Source: an uncultured Prevotellaceae bacterium (GTDB lineage Bacteria > Bacteroidota > Bacteroidia > Bacteroidales > Muribaculaceae). From it: 46,732 nt of DNA. Within the stretch, counting starts at the first letter, position 1, and each line of letters begins with the position of its first letter. The stretch covers positions 1 to 46,732 of the forward strand of contig CALGGO010000017.1 of assembly GCA_937916085.1 (NCBI GenBank), written 5' to 3'. The notes under the pieces were generated by a model that worked only from the letters and a program-made list of their open reading frames with translations, had not been told where the DNA came from and made no database searches. Of the stretch, positions 23,333 through 31,531 are shown one piece after another. The position numbers were made by a program, and so were the translations under genes.

Positions 23333-24159
23333 AAACAAAGTATATTATCCTTGCACTGGCGTTGTTCATCGCACCTGCGGCTATGGCTCAAGAATATTTC
23401 GCAAAGTTGAGATATTACTTTGGAGATAATTCGCCTATCGTCCAGAAGCAGAACACGCTGAAGGTTCACAACACCTTTTCCAACCCCGAGAACGGGGAGA
23501 AAGAAGGCGAGCTCACAATCTATAAATTTGTATTGCCTGAATCTGACGTCAGTTACACCGACAGCGTGAGAGTGCTGTATGAGGCCATCAGCCAAGCGAT
23601 GGATAACGGCAAGATTCCCAACCGCAGCATTTACACGCTTTGGAGCATCACCGGCAACAAAGACCGTCTTTATACCGGGTATCGCATATACCACAACAAA
23701 AGTGAGTTCACACTTGTGGGAACTGAATCCGACAACTGCTACACAGTAGGACTAATCAACGAGGATGACACACATTTCAGGACCACTTACACCATAGAGT
23801 GGAGCGAAGTGCCGGATGGAAGCGTTACAGGGCGGCTAATTACCACATACGCACCCATAAAACCACAAATAGAATCTCCCACAGTTGTCCCACCCTCAGA
23901 GCAAAAGAACGATAACAAAATGTGGATGAGAAAACTGTTCTTTTATCTTGACAAGCTCAAAGATGGCGAATCTCTGTATCTATCCGGGCTTTACTCATTG
24001 GCGAAAGAGTGTGATATGCTCGACCATGACGACCTACAGGTCGCCATCGGTCAAATCAAACTGTCAAAAGCGGAATTTGAGCGAAAGCACAAGGATGCAT
24101 CGAGTATTCTCCTGCTGCAGCAGGTCATAGAGATACTTGAAGCAAGACTGAGTAAATAA
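23329..24159 (+). CDS. Secreted cassette protein of unknown function (cassette 1)
   Basis: This 276-residue protein has a signal peptide cut after AMAQ (about residue 21). The first part (about 22-180) has alternating strands, ELTIYKFVLPESDVSYTDS and LYTGYRIYHNKSEFTLVG. After a Pro-rich linker (KPQIESPTVVPPSEQ) comes a helical C-terminal part of about 80 residues ending LLLQQVIEILEARLSK. The start overlaps the previous stop as ATGA. It could be the periplasmic sensor or ligand of the cassette. No named family is claimed. Confidence 0.7.
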   Translation: MKTKYIILALALFIAPAAMAQEYFAKLRYYFGDNSPIVQKQNTLKVHNTFSNPENGEKEGELTIYKFVLPESDVSYTDSVRVLYEAISQAMDNGKIPNRSIYTLWSITGNKDRLYTGYRIYHNKSEFTLVGTESDNCYTVGLINEDDTHFRTTYTIEWSEVPDGSVTGRLITTYAPIKPQIESPTVVPPSEQKNDNKMWMRKLFFYLDKLKDGESLYLSGLYSLAKECDMLDHDDLQVAIGQIKLSKAEFERKHKDASSILLLQQVIEILEARLSK

Positions 24160-24252
24160 AAGTCCCTACCGTACATTTTAATAACATCGTTTATGTGACC
24201 GAAATCATGTAAACAGCCATAACTATGTCTATTTATCAATAAATTCACCAAC

Positions 24253-26379
24253 ATGAAAACAAGACTCTATTTATTTGCAATCAGTATTTTAGCTTGTCTT
24301 TCGGCTGCAAGTCAAGTGAATGACGACAGTACAAATGTCGTAACCGCCGATAGTATAAATGTGCTGCTTCAAGAGGTCTCAGTCATCGCTCCTAAAGCGG
24401 TTATCCACAGAGACGGATTGAACTATTCAATCAGCAATCTGTCGGGCACTCATATTGGAGAGGCTGGCACTCTTTATGACATGCTCGGATGGACTCCTGG
24501 CATTGTGACCTACGACATCAACAACATAAAAGCAGGAGGATCGATGAGCGTTGGTGCAATTTATATCAACGAGCAGAAAGTTGCAGACCGTAACATACTG
24601 CTGTCCATACCATCCAGCCAAGTCTCCAAAATAGAGGTGATCCGTGATCTTAGGGTGAGGTATTCCGCAGAATCGGGAGTCGTAATCAAGATAACACTCA
24701 AAAAGCAGCTCAAAGACTACATTGGTGTATCTGTGACCAACAATCTTGAAATACGCCGTCGTGTGTCAGATGACGGTTGGGTCAATCTCAGTGGCAAGTA
24801 CGGCAAGTTCTCGTTCTCGGGTTCGCTGGTAGGCCAATATGCAAACCGTAAAATCTATGACAATGGCGGGACGACTATATTCAACACTAATGGTGAACCA
24901 GCCTACAGCGATGTTTTTGATTCTGAATACACCTCAATCAAGACTGGCCCGTTATGGAATGTCGGACTGAACTATCTGGCAAAGCCAACACTTAATTTCA
25001 TACTCCAATACTCAGGCAACTCTACCAACGTGGATTTCAAGGAGCATAAAGTTCATCAACTATCAATGAATGGCATCGAAACTGCCCTTGACGAGAACAC
25101 GGTCATTCCGCATCGCAAATCATCAGGGCACAATTTAACCTCAGGTATGACATACTTCTCTCCATCTGGTCATTTCTTCAATCTAACTCTCAGTTATTCC
25201 CATCAGAACAAAGGTGAGACACAATTGATTGACATCCTTAACACTACTGACAATATTCTCACCTCAAAGAATATCGCCAGCAACTCAAAGTATGACTTGC
25301 TAGACGCGGAAACAAACTGGCGCTTCTCGCATAAAGGCAATGACTGGGGATTAGGATATAATCTTAGTATCATTAAAAACTCTTATGACTTCATCAATGA
25401 CGGTATCGGGCAACCAACCATCAGAAAGGATTACACTAACATCCTTTACGGCTCATGGGGTCGCAAAATAAACAAGCTGAGACTTGACTTGGGGGCGAGA
25501 CTGATGCACAACATCACAAAGTTGACACAATCATCAACAGCCAGCGACAAGCACACATTGGTTTTGCGTCCATATATCAGCTTGAAATACAATATAGCGG
25601 ACAATTACTCCATTGGCACATATTACACAATGTTTGTCGGTTATCCCACAATATCGCAACTCAATCCGGCTGTGGTATATAGCGACACTTTGCATTACGA
25701 TAAAGGAAATGAGAACCTTGAAAATGTTTACACCCACAAACTGGCGTTATTTGCCAACATCAAGGATGTCTCGCTTGGCGTTGACCTCAAAAGAATCAAC
25801 AATATGATAGTCACTGGTTCATTTCCCTATGGTGAGAATGGTGCTATCATAGACCAGCCTATCAACAGTTTGTTTAGTAACGATGTAACTTTTAAAGTGT
25901 CCTACTCAACGAGTATCGGCAAACTGAGGATTGACCCGGAGATTGAGTATAGCTATCAATTCACGAAGTTGCCCGACATTAGCGGAATGATTAACAAAGA
26001 ATTTGGACAGCACAATATCTACGTCTCATGCGATTTGAGTTATAAGTTTTGGAAAACTGCCGAGGCTTTCTGTAGGTTCTCTTATCAAAGTCCGTGGTAT
26101 GACAGCAACATGAGAATTGGTCGGACTCTTCGTTTTGATATTGGCGCAAGCAAAACATTCTTTGACGGCAAACTCCGTACAGCCATAGAACTGACCGACC
26201 TTGCCGGAGAAGCTGTCACGCCTCGTTGGAACATTGATTTCTCAAACATCAAGCAATGGCAGCGTAACAGGTATGATACAAGAGGGTTGAAATTGAGTCT
26301 GCGTTACACTTTCAACAGTGTCAGCACTTCGTTCCGCGACGCGCAAATAAACAAGAGCAGTGACGGACGAGTGGATTAA
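24253..26379 (+). CDS. TonB-dependent-type outer membrane barrel protein (cassette 1)
   Basis: The 708-residue protein has a signal peptide (cut near SAASQ), a TonB-box-like LLQEVSVIAPK (about 37-47), a plug-like domain (about 65-150: LYDMLGWTPGIVTYD, GAIYINEQKVAD, VSKIEVIRDLRVRYSAESG) and a barrel to the end. Features match the barrel at 35368, which closes the other cassette. The 93-bp gap before it shows no terminator, so it is probably in the sigma operon. It lacks a SusD partner. It may be a receptor whose ligand signals through the anti-sigma protein, as in FecA-FecR systems, but it has no N-terminal signalling domain, so this is inference. Confidence 0.83.
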   Translation: MKTRLYLFAISILACLSAASQVNDDSTNVVTADSINVLLQEVSVIAPKAVIHRDGLNYSISNLSGTHIGEAGTLYDMLGWTPGIVTYDINNIKAGGSMSVGAIYINEQKVADRNILLSIPSSQVSKIEVIRDLRVRYSAESGVVIKITLKKQLKDYIGVSVTNNLEIRRRVSDDGWVNLSGKYGKFSFSGSLVGQYANRKIYDNGGTTIFNTNGEPAYSDVFDSEYTSIKTGPLWNVGLNYLAKPTLNFILQYSGNSTNVDFKEHKVHQLSMNGIETALDENTVIPHRKSSGHNLTSGMTYFSPSGHFFNLTLSYSHQNKGETQLIDILNTTDNILTSKNIASNSKYDLLDAETNWRFSHKGNDWGLGYNLSIIKNSYDFINDGIGQPTIRKDYTNILYGSWGRKINKLRLDLGARLMHNITKLTQSSTASDKHTLVLRPYISLKYNIADNYSIGTYYTMFVGYPTISQLNPAVVYSDTLHYDKGNENLENVYTHKLALFANIKDVSLGVDLKRINNMIVTGSFPYGENGAIIDQPINSLFSNDVTFKVSYSTSIGKLRIDPEIEYSYQFTKLPDISGMINKEFGQHNIYVSCDLSYKFWKTAEAFCRFSYQSPWYDSNMRIGRTLRFDIGASKTFFDGKLRTAIELTDLAGEAVTPRWNIDFSNIKQWQRNRYDTRGLKLSLRYTFNSVSTSFRDAQINKSSDGRVD

Positions 26380-26728
26380 AAATTGTTTGTAATTGTATGA
26401 CAAACCGTCATTTGATTCAACAAAAAACCACAGGCTGGTGCAAAACTAAAAAAACAGTTTCTTGAAAATCAGTCGAATAAATAATAAGAAAAATCAGATT
26501 AATCCGTAGTTTTTTATTTAGTGGGAGTTTTGCAACACCGTCTGTCATAACAATGAAAAAGAGGGATTCGCTGCGCGCATCCCTTGCGCCCCGGCGGGGT
26601 TCCAAGCAAAACATTTAGACTGACACTAACGTGCTAATCAGTTTTTTGCTCGTTCTTACACCCAAGCAAGCTTGGTGTAGCACAAACAAAAAACTGGTTG
26701 AGAAAACTCAACCAGTCTAAATGTTTTG
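26380..26728. other. Gap behind cassette 1 with a tRNA-Ser-end-like word
   Basis: No gene was seen. A partial copy of the 69-bp module (ATTGTTTGTAATTGTATGAC) follows the barrel stop. GAAAAAGAGGGATTCG at 26555-26570 matches the 3' part of the tRNA-Ser gene (26731-26746) at 15 of 16 bases, in the same orientation. GCAAAACATTTAGACTG (26606-26622) is repeated inverted at 26713-26729, and an imperfect TACACC(C)AAGC / GCTTGGTGTA hairpin lies between at about 26657-26680. Confidence 0.7.
26693..26716 (-). terminator. Terminator of tRNA-Ser
   Basis: ACTGGTTGAG (26693-26702), AAAA loop, CTCAACCAGT (26707-26716). Read on the minus strand it is followed by TTTTTTG. Confidence 0.9.
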
Positions 26729-26813
26729 CGGAAAGAGAGGGATTCGAACCCCCGGTGCCTCTCAGCACGCCGGTTTTCAAGACCGGTGTAATCGACCACT
26801 CTACCATCTTTCC
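26729..26813 (-). tRNA. tRNA-Ser (anticodon UGA)
   Basis: The 85-nt gene on the minus strand folds with acceptor GGAAAGA / TCTTTCC, an anticodon loop CTTGAAA (anticodon TGA, reads UCA), a long variable arm (GTGCTGAGAGGCAC) typical of serine tRNAs and a T arm GGGGGTTCGAATCCCTC. Discriminator is G, and CCA is not encoded. Confidence 0.96.
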
Positions 26814-26838
26814 GAGAGTCGCTTTTCATTTGCGGGTG

Positions 26839-26869
26839 CAAAGTTACAACGAAGTTTTAAATCTTGCAA
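26839..26869 (-). promoter_or_regulatory. Promoter of tRNA-Ser
   Basis: On the minus strand TAACTTTG (26846-26839) is preceded by TTG at 20 bases' distance. It lies 26 bp from the mature 5' end. Confidence 0.65.
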
Positions 26870-26972
26870 GAAAAATGTCTTTTTTTTGTTTTTTGCGTGC
26901 GATTTTTGCTCTTGTTGATAACTTGATAGCAGATTTTTCTCATTATTATTATTATATTTGAAAATTAATTTG

Positions 26973-26980
26973 TAACTTTG
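26973..26980 (+). promoter_or_regulatory. -7 box of the dnaN promoter
   Basis: TAACTTTG, 53 bp before dnaN. A second candidate, TATATTTG, lies at 26953-26960. No clear -33 element can be assigned to either. Confidence 0.5.
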
Positions 26981-27033
26981 TAAGTTAAAACTACAATGCT
27001 TGAAAAATCATAACACTTAAAATATAAACGACG

Positions 27034-28155
27034 ATGAAATTCAACATTCAAAGCAAACTGTTATTCACTCACTTGCAGGCTGTAAGTAAAGTGGTTAACT
27101 CCAAGAACACGATTACCATTCTCGACAATTTCCTGTTCAACCTGAGCGGCAACACTCTGGTGATTACCGCCAGCGACCAGGAGACCACGCTCACCACCAC
27201 CGTGGAAGTGACTAACGCCGAGGGCAGTGGCAAGTTTGCCGCTGGCGTGAAAGAGCTTCTCGACATGCTCAAGGAGATTCCCGACCAGGGGCTGTCGTTC
27301 GACATCAACGACCAGAACCTCGCCATCAACATCGACTACCTCAATGGCCAGTTCAACTTCATTGGCATCAACGGCAACGAGTTCCCCACCAAGTCACAGA
27401 GCGATGAGGAGCAGAAGACCTTTGTCCTCCCCGCCGAGAAGGTGGCACGCGGCATCCAGCAGACAGTCTTTGCCGTTGGCACCGAGTCGCTGCGCCCCAT
27501 GATGATGGGTATCTACTGGGACATCAAGCCCGAGGAGATAGCCTTTGTCTCTACCGACACCCACAAGCTGGTGCGCTTCCGTGAGCTGAACCTCAACACT
27601 GGTCTGGAGCAGTCGTTCATCCTGCCCACCAAGCCCGCCACTATCCTTGCCAGCATCCTCGACAAGCAAGAGGGCGACGTGAGAATCACTATCGACTCCA
27701 AGAGCGCGACATTTGAGAGCGATGAATACACTATGTCGTGCCGCTTCGTGAACGGTCGCTACCCTAACTACAACTCGGTAATCCCACAAGACAACCAATA
27801 CACCCTCACTATCGACCGCATGACAATGCTCGCCGCCATCAAGCGCGTGTCGGTCACTGCCAGCCCTGGCGGTCTCGTGAAGTTTGACCTCAAGGAGAAC
27901 CAGATACACCTCTCGACTCAGGACATCGACTTCTCGAAGTCGAGCGAGGAGGTTATCGCTTGCGACTACAACGGCACTGAGATGCTCATTGGCTTCAACG
28001 ACGACAACATCATCGACGTGCTCAACAACATTGGTCACGACATGGTGACCGTTGAGCTGATGGATCCCTCGCGCGCCGGCATCTTCAAGCCCGCCGAGCA
28101 ACGTGAGAACGAAGACCTGCTCATCCTGCTCATGCCAATGATGGTAATGGCGTAA
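27034..28155 (+). CDS. dnaN: DNA polymerase III sliding clamp (beta subunit)
   Basis: The 373-residue protein has the normal length and the three repeated clamp domains. It starts MKFNIQSKLLFTHLQAVSKV with FVSTDTHKLVRFRE in the second domain and ends with the characteristic LLILLMPMMVMA, the Bacteroidota form of the PM(R/M) tail. As a ring dimer it tethers polymerases to DNA. It is not next to dnaA; in Bacteroidota dnaN is commonly followed by the epsilon-like exonuclease gene and coaBC, as here. Confidence 0.99.
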   Translation: MKFNIQSKLLFTHLQAVSKVVNSKNTITILDNFLFNLSGNTLVITASDQETTLTTTVEVTNAEGSGKFAAGVKELLDMLKEIPDQGLSFDINDQNLAINIDYLNGQFNFIGINGNEFPTKSQSDEEQKTFVLPAEKVARGIQQTVFAVGTESLRPMMMGIYWDIKPEEIAFVSTDTHKLVRFRELNLNTGLEQSFILPTKPATILASILDKQEGDVRITIDSKSATFESDEYTMSCRFVNGRYPNYNSVIPQDNQYTLTIDRMTMLAAIKRVSVTASPGGLVKFDLKENQIHLSTQDIDFSKSSEEVIACDYNGTEMLIGFNDDNIIDVLNNIGHDMVTVELMDPSRAGIFKPAEQRENEDLLILLMPMMVMA

Positions 28156-28157
28156 TA

Positions 28158-28252
28158 GTTCTGAGTTTTGAGTTCTGAGTTCACAGTTCACAGTTCAGAG
28201 TTCACAGTTCAGAGTTCAGAGTTCACAGTTCAGAGTTTATAGTTCAGAGTTT
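28158..28252. repeat. Tandem GTTCACAGTTCAGA-type tract behind dnaN
   Basis: About a dozen units of AGTTCTG / AGTTCAC / AGTTCAGA (7-8 bases) run directly behind the dnaN stop. It lies between two co-oriented genes and is probably transcribed. Unit order is irregular, unlike the pure AATGCAG tract. Confidence 0.9.
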
Positions 28253-28316
28253 TGTAGGGACAAGGCGTGACTTGTCCGCTAGTTCACAGTTCTAACTTTA
28301 TTGGAAACTATTTCTC

Positions 28317-29114
28317 ATGCAGCTTAATCTAAAACGCCCCATCATCTTCTTCGACTTGGAGACGACGGGGCTTAATATCACTAAGGATAAGATAGTTGAG
28401 ATTTCAATCATCAAGGTTTTCCCCGATGGCCATGAGGAGGAGAAGACGCGCCGCCTCAACCCCGAGATGCACATTCCCGAGGAGGCGAGTGCAGTACACG
28501 GCATCACCGACGATGATGTGAAGGACTGCCCCACTTTCAAACAGGTGTCGAAGAGCCTGGCACAGATTTTTGAGGGCTGCGACATTGGCGGCTTCAACAG
28601 CAACCGCTTCGACATACCAGTGCTCTCGCAGGAATTTTTCAATGCCGGCATCAAATTTGACTTCAACAAGTGCAAGTTTGTTGATGTGCAGACCATCTTC
28701 CACAAGATGGAACCCCGAAACCTCGTTGCAGCTTATAAGTTCTACTGCGGTAAGGACTTGGAAAATGCTCACTCTGCCAATGCCGACACCCGCGCCACGG
28801 TAGAGGTGCTGAAGGCGCAGCTCGACCGTTATAGCGACCAGCTGCAGAATGATGTGGAGTTCTTGTCGAGCTATTCGAGCCAGAACCGCAACGTGGATCT
28901 CGCCGGACGCATCATCCGCAACGATGACGGCGTGGTGGTGTTCAACTTTGGCCAGCACAAGGGGAAAAGTGTGGAAGAGGTGCTCACCAAGACTCCGCAA
29001 TACTACGACTGGATTCAGAACCGCGACTTCGCCGAGGACACTAAAAACGTGCTCCGCGAAATCTACATCAAGATGAAACAGCGCAACAGCACCGGGACAA
29101 TACAGTTTAAGTAA
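28317..29114 (+). CDS. DnaQ-like 3'-5' exonuclease (polymerase III epsilon type)
   Basis: This 265-residue DEDDh exonuclease has Asp 13 and Glu 15 in FFDLETTGL, Asp 99 in SNRFDIPVL, and His 152 and Asp 157 in AHSANADTRAT. All five catalytic residues are visible. The remainder, from about 205 (VVVFNFGQHKGKSVEEVL, then YYDWI), is the small DUF3820-like domain often fused behind this exonuclease in Bacteroidota. It would proofread replication or trim DNA 3' ends. It sits 161 bp behind dnaN across a repeat tract. Confidence 0.93.
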   Translation: MQLNLKRPIIFFDLETTGLNITKDKIVEISIIKVFPDGHEEEKTRRLNPEMHIPEEASAVHGITDDDVKDCPTFKQVSKSLAQIFEGCDIGGFNSNRFDIPVLSQEFFNAGIKFDFNKCKFVDVQTIFHKMEPRNLVAAYKFYCGKDLENAHSANADTRATVEVLKAQLDRYSDQLQNDVEFLSSYSSQNRNVDLAGRIIRNDDGVVVFNFGQHKGKSVEEVLTKTPQYYDWIQNRDFAEDTKNVLREIYIKMKQRNSTGTIQFK

Positions 29115-29305
29115 AGCTCACAAGCTGACAAGAGACAAGCAGACAAGGCAATAGTAGTTGTTGCAGCCACTTAACACTAAACACTTTGTAACACTTGTCT
29201 CGTCAGGTTGTTAGCTGAATAATTCTCTCCTTTAAATATTTAAGTTTCTATTGTAATGTTGAAATATAATAAAATGCTGTGAGTCAGCTCCCCTTCTAAG
29301 TTAGA
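29113..29305. repeat. Intergenic repeat words behind the dnaQ-like gene
   Basis: AAGCTGACAAGAGACAAGC and GACAAGGCAATAGTAGTTGT (from 29140) belong to the family also seen near 671-704 and 5181-5213. TTAACACTAAACACTT words follow, then CAGCTCCCCTTCTAAGTTAG (about 29286), a relative of the element near 11860. Confidence 0.7.
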
Positions 29306-29385
29306 GAGGGATCTTTTCTCTTGAAATACATTCATTTGTTCACTCATTTTTACTTTAGAAACATCAATAAAAAATATTTGTTTGA

Positions 29386-30591
29386 ATGTTGAAAGGCAAG
29401 AACATAATAGTGGGAATCACGGGTGGCATCGCCGCCTATAAGACCGCGTCGCTGGTGCGTCTCTTTGTCAAGGCGGGCGCCAGTGTGCAAGTGATAATGA
29501 CACCTAATGCGAGAGAGTTTATCACGCCGGTGACGCTCTCTACGCTGAGCGGCAAACCCGTTATCAGCGAGTTTTTCACCGCCAACACCGGGCAATGGAA
29601 CAGCCATGTGGACCTCGGGTTGTGGGCCGATGCGATGGTCATCGCGCCTGCTACTGCCTCGACCATCGCAAAGATGGCGCATGGCGTTGCCGACAATATG
29701 CTCGTGACAACCTATCTCTCGGCAAAGGCACCGGTCTTTGTGGCGCCAGCGATGGACCTCGACATGTTCAAGCACCCCACCACCACCCGCAACCTCGAAC
29801 TCCTGCGCAGCTATGGCAACCACATAATCGAGCCAGCTGCCGGCGAACTCGCCAGCCACCTTATTGGCAAGGGACGCATGGAAGAACCCGAGAAGATTTT
29901 TGAGGTGCTTGACCGCTTCTTTGCTCAGGGTCAAGACCTTGCGGGCAAGCGTGTTATGATAACCGCTGGTCCTACCTACGAGAAGATTGACCCCGTGCGC
30001 TTTATCGGCAATTTCTCTTCAGGGAAGATGGGCTTCGCCCTCGCCGAGGAATGTGCCAATCGCGGTGCCGAAGTGACGCTGATTGCCGGGCCTGTAGCTC
30101 TCAAGACATCGTCGCCCGCCATCAGCCGCATCGATGTGATGAGTGCGCAGGAGATGCACGACGCGGCAATAAGGGAGTTTGAGAAGAGCGATGTGGCAAT
30201 CCTCTGCGCCGCCGTTGCCGACTATGCCGTGGAGAACGCCGCCGACCACAAAATCAAGCGTGAGCGTGACGAGATCCCCGTCATACGCCTCAAGAAGAAC
30301 CCCGACATCGCCAAAGCAATTGGCGAAATGAAACGTCCTGGGCAAGTGACCATTGGCTTCGCCCTTGAGACCGACAACGAGGTGGAGAACGCCAAGGGCA
30401 AATGCCAGCGCAAGAACCTCGATTTCATCGTACTCAACTCCCTACAGAACAAAGATGCCGGCTTCCAGGTTGACACCAACGTCATCACCATCATCACCAG
30501 CGATGGCAAAAAGATGGAATACCCCTGCAAGCCAAAAACCGAGGTGGCAAAAGACATTATCAATGTCCTTGCCAGCGACTATATGAAGTAA
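29386..30591 (+). CDS. coaBC: Phosphopantothenoylcysteine decarboxylase / phosphopantothenate--cysteine ligase
   Basis: This 401-residue bifunctional enzyme makes 4'-phosphopantetheine in two steps of coenzyme A synthesis. The CoaC half (about 1-185) starts with the FMN-binding GITGGIAAYKTASLVR and holds the NSHVDL histidine region and APAMDLDMF. The CoaB half starts with MITAGPTYEKIDPVRFIGNF-type sequence and SSGKMGFALAEE, and has AAVADY plus KIKRERDEIPVIRLKKNPDI. Length is standard. In many Bacteroidota the next genes are DUF4835 and recN; here these lie 10 kb away, inverted. Confidence 0.98.
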   Translation: MLKGKNIIVGITGGIAAYKTASLVRLFVKAGASVQVIMTPNAREFITPVTLSTLSGKPVISEFFTANTGQWNSHVDLGLWADAMVIAPATASTIAKMAHGVADNMLVTTYLSAKAPVFVAPAMDLDMFKHPTTTRNLELLRSYGNHIIEPAAGELASHLIGKGRMEEPEKIFEVLDRFFAQGQDLAGKRVMITAGPTYEKIDPVRFIGNFSSGKMGFALAEECANRGAEVTLIAGPVALKTSSPAISRIDVMSAQEMHDAAIREFEKSDVAILCAAVADYAVENAADHKIKRERDEIPVIRLKKNPDIAKAIGEMKRPGQVTIGFALETDNEVENAKGKCQRKNLDFIVLNSLQNKDAGFQVDTNVITIITSDGKKMEYPCKPKTEVAKDIINVLASDYMK

Positions 30592-30661
30592 ACAAGAGAA
30601 CAAGAGAACAAGAGAACAAGAGGACAAGAGAACAAGAGAACAAGAGGACAAGAGGACAAGC
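30592..30661. repeat. Tandem GAACAAGA tract
   Basis: About eight units of AACAAGAG/GACAAGAG follow the coaBC stop codon. The tract leads directly into the hairpin element at 30676-30703. Confidence 0.9.
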
Positions 30662-30675
30662 CTAGGAGATGTCGG

Positions 30676-30703
30676 TGTAGTGCGCCACACCGTGGCGTTC
30701 GCT
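30676..30703. repeat. GTAGTGCGCC...GGCGTTCGC hairpin element, copy 1
   Basis: CGCCAC (30683-30688), loop ACC, GTGGCG (30692-30697), in the frame TGTAGTG-stem-TTCGC. Relatives are at 42361-42388 (stem CGCCGC / GCGGCG, loop AAGC) and, inverted, at 46563-46587 (same stem, loop TCG). The A-T to G-C change at stem position 5 keeps pairing. Confidence 0.75.
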
Positions 30704-30763
30704 TTTCTGCTATAAACAATTACGAGTGAGATAGTACAATATCCCGACATCGCTCATTCAAGA

Positions 30764-31174
30764 TTGTATCTTGACTTTGGCAAGGGTTTTTATTTGACCA
30801 GCATTTATGAGCAAGCAAGACGTTATGCCCAGCGTTTTCTGCGTCGTGGCAGAACCGCATGGTTAAACACTTATGAGCTGTTGTTCAATTCTGATGATTG
30901 GAAAACACTTCGATTTGAAAGTTATGACATGCAATGGCTTGACTTCATCTCAGCTTGCCGAGCTGGTACCGACACCACTGACTATGATTTGGTTATAGGC
31001 GGTATAGCCAACGACCGCGTTATTTTGACTCTTGATCTATACTTTGCTGGGGAACTCACTCAAGAGCAAGCTCTAGGTTTACTGAAATATGAAAAGCCTA
31101 ATATCCAGTATTGTATCCGTTCAGAGAAGATGCTAAAAGAATGTTTAACCTATATCAGGAGCGAACAGCTATGA
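30764..31174 (+). CDS. DUF3990-family toxin-like protein, apparently missing its N-terminus
   Basis: The frame reads RLYLDFGKGFYLTSIYEQAR..., the core of DUF3990 proteins, which belong to the ADP-ribosyltransferase-like fold and pair with DUF3791 proteins. Family members normally start with a short strand and a Tyr-His-Gly motif before the DFGxGFY motif. Here the open frame runs back only to a TAA at 30713 and has no ATG before DFG; the annotated start would be the TTG at 30764. Upstream lies a repeat tract and hairpin element, so the first dozen or so codons appear lost. It may be an inactive remnant. It overlaps the next gene as ATGA. Confidence 0.7.
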   Translation: MYLDFGKGFYLTSIYEQARRYAQRFLRRGRTAWLNTYELLFNSDDWKTLRFESYDMQWLDFISACRAGTDTTDYDLVIGGIANDRVILTLDLYFAGELTQEQALGLLKYEKPNIQYCIRSEKMLKECLTYIRSEQL

Positions 31175-31392
31175 GTGATGAAGGAAAACTCATATTACGC
31201 AGTGCCAAGGTAGCAAGAATCATTGAGAGCATTAGTGAGATGTTTAAGGTATCATTACAAGAAGCTACCGACATTTACTATAATTCTGAGACTGCCAATC
31301 TTATTGAAGAGGGTGTTGCCGACCTGCATTGCCGCAGCGACAAATACCTTGCCGAAGAGGTTTGGCTTGAACATCAAGAACGGTTGTCATAA
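31171..31392 (+). CDS. DUF3791-family protein, probable antitoxin partner
   Basis: The 73-residue protein (MSDEGKLILRSAKVARIIES...) fits DUF3791: a helical N-terminal part, then EATDIYYNSETANLIEEG and YLAEEVWLEHQ. The ATG at 31171 is preferred to one at 31111, because the latter lies wholly within the upstream frame and adds residues foreign to the family; the ATGA overlap also supports it. In the same DUF3990/DUF3791 arrangement of other Bacteroidota and Firmicutes the pair behaves like a toxin-antitoxin module. Confidence 0.75.
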   Translation: MSDEGKLILRSAKVARIIESISEMFKVSLQEATDIYYNSETANLIEEGVADLHCRSDKYLAEEVWLEHQERLS

Positions 31393-31492
31393 CAACCAAA
31401 TGACAATTACTCCCAAATTGGTCGTTAGGCAACAATCAGTTGTTTTTTAGAAGACATTTAAGACTACCATTTTAGTTTTTGAAAATTTTAAA

Positions 31493-31531
31493 GACAATTG
31501 TCTCCGCTGAAATGCTACGGAGGCAATTGTC
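31493..31531. promoter_or_regulatory. Strong hairpin with nested palindrome before the 31681 barrel gene
   Basis: GACAATTGTCTCCG (31493-31506) pairs with CGGAGGCAATTGTC (31518-31531), 14 bp with one G-T pair and an 11-base loop. GACAATTGTC on the left is itself a perfect 10-bp palindrome. No T run follows on the plus strand, so it is unlikely to be a simple terminator. A leader RNA element or operator is possible. Confidence 0.5.

Noticed and set aside
26973..27034. dnaN neighbourhood considered as the chromosome origin
   Set aside because: No dnaA, no cluster of DnaA-box-like words, and in Bacteroidota dnaN is commonly not at the origin.
27394..28191. 265-codon minus-strand frame opposite dnaN
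   Set aside because: Antisense to the well-supported clamp gene; no recognisable domain and it runs into the repeat tract.
30592..30661. GAACAAGA array considered as a replication-origin iteron set
   Set aside because: No DnaA-box-like words or initiator gene nearby; similar arrays follow other genes.
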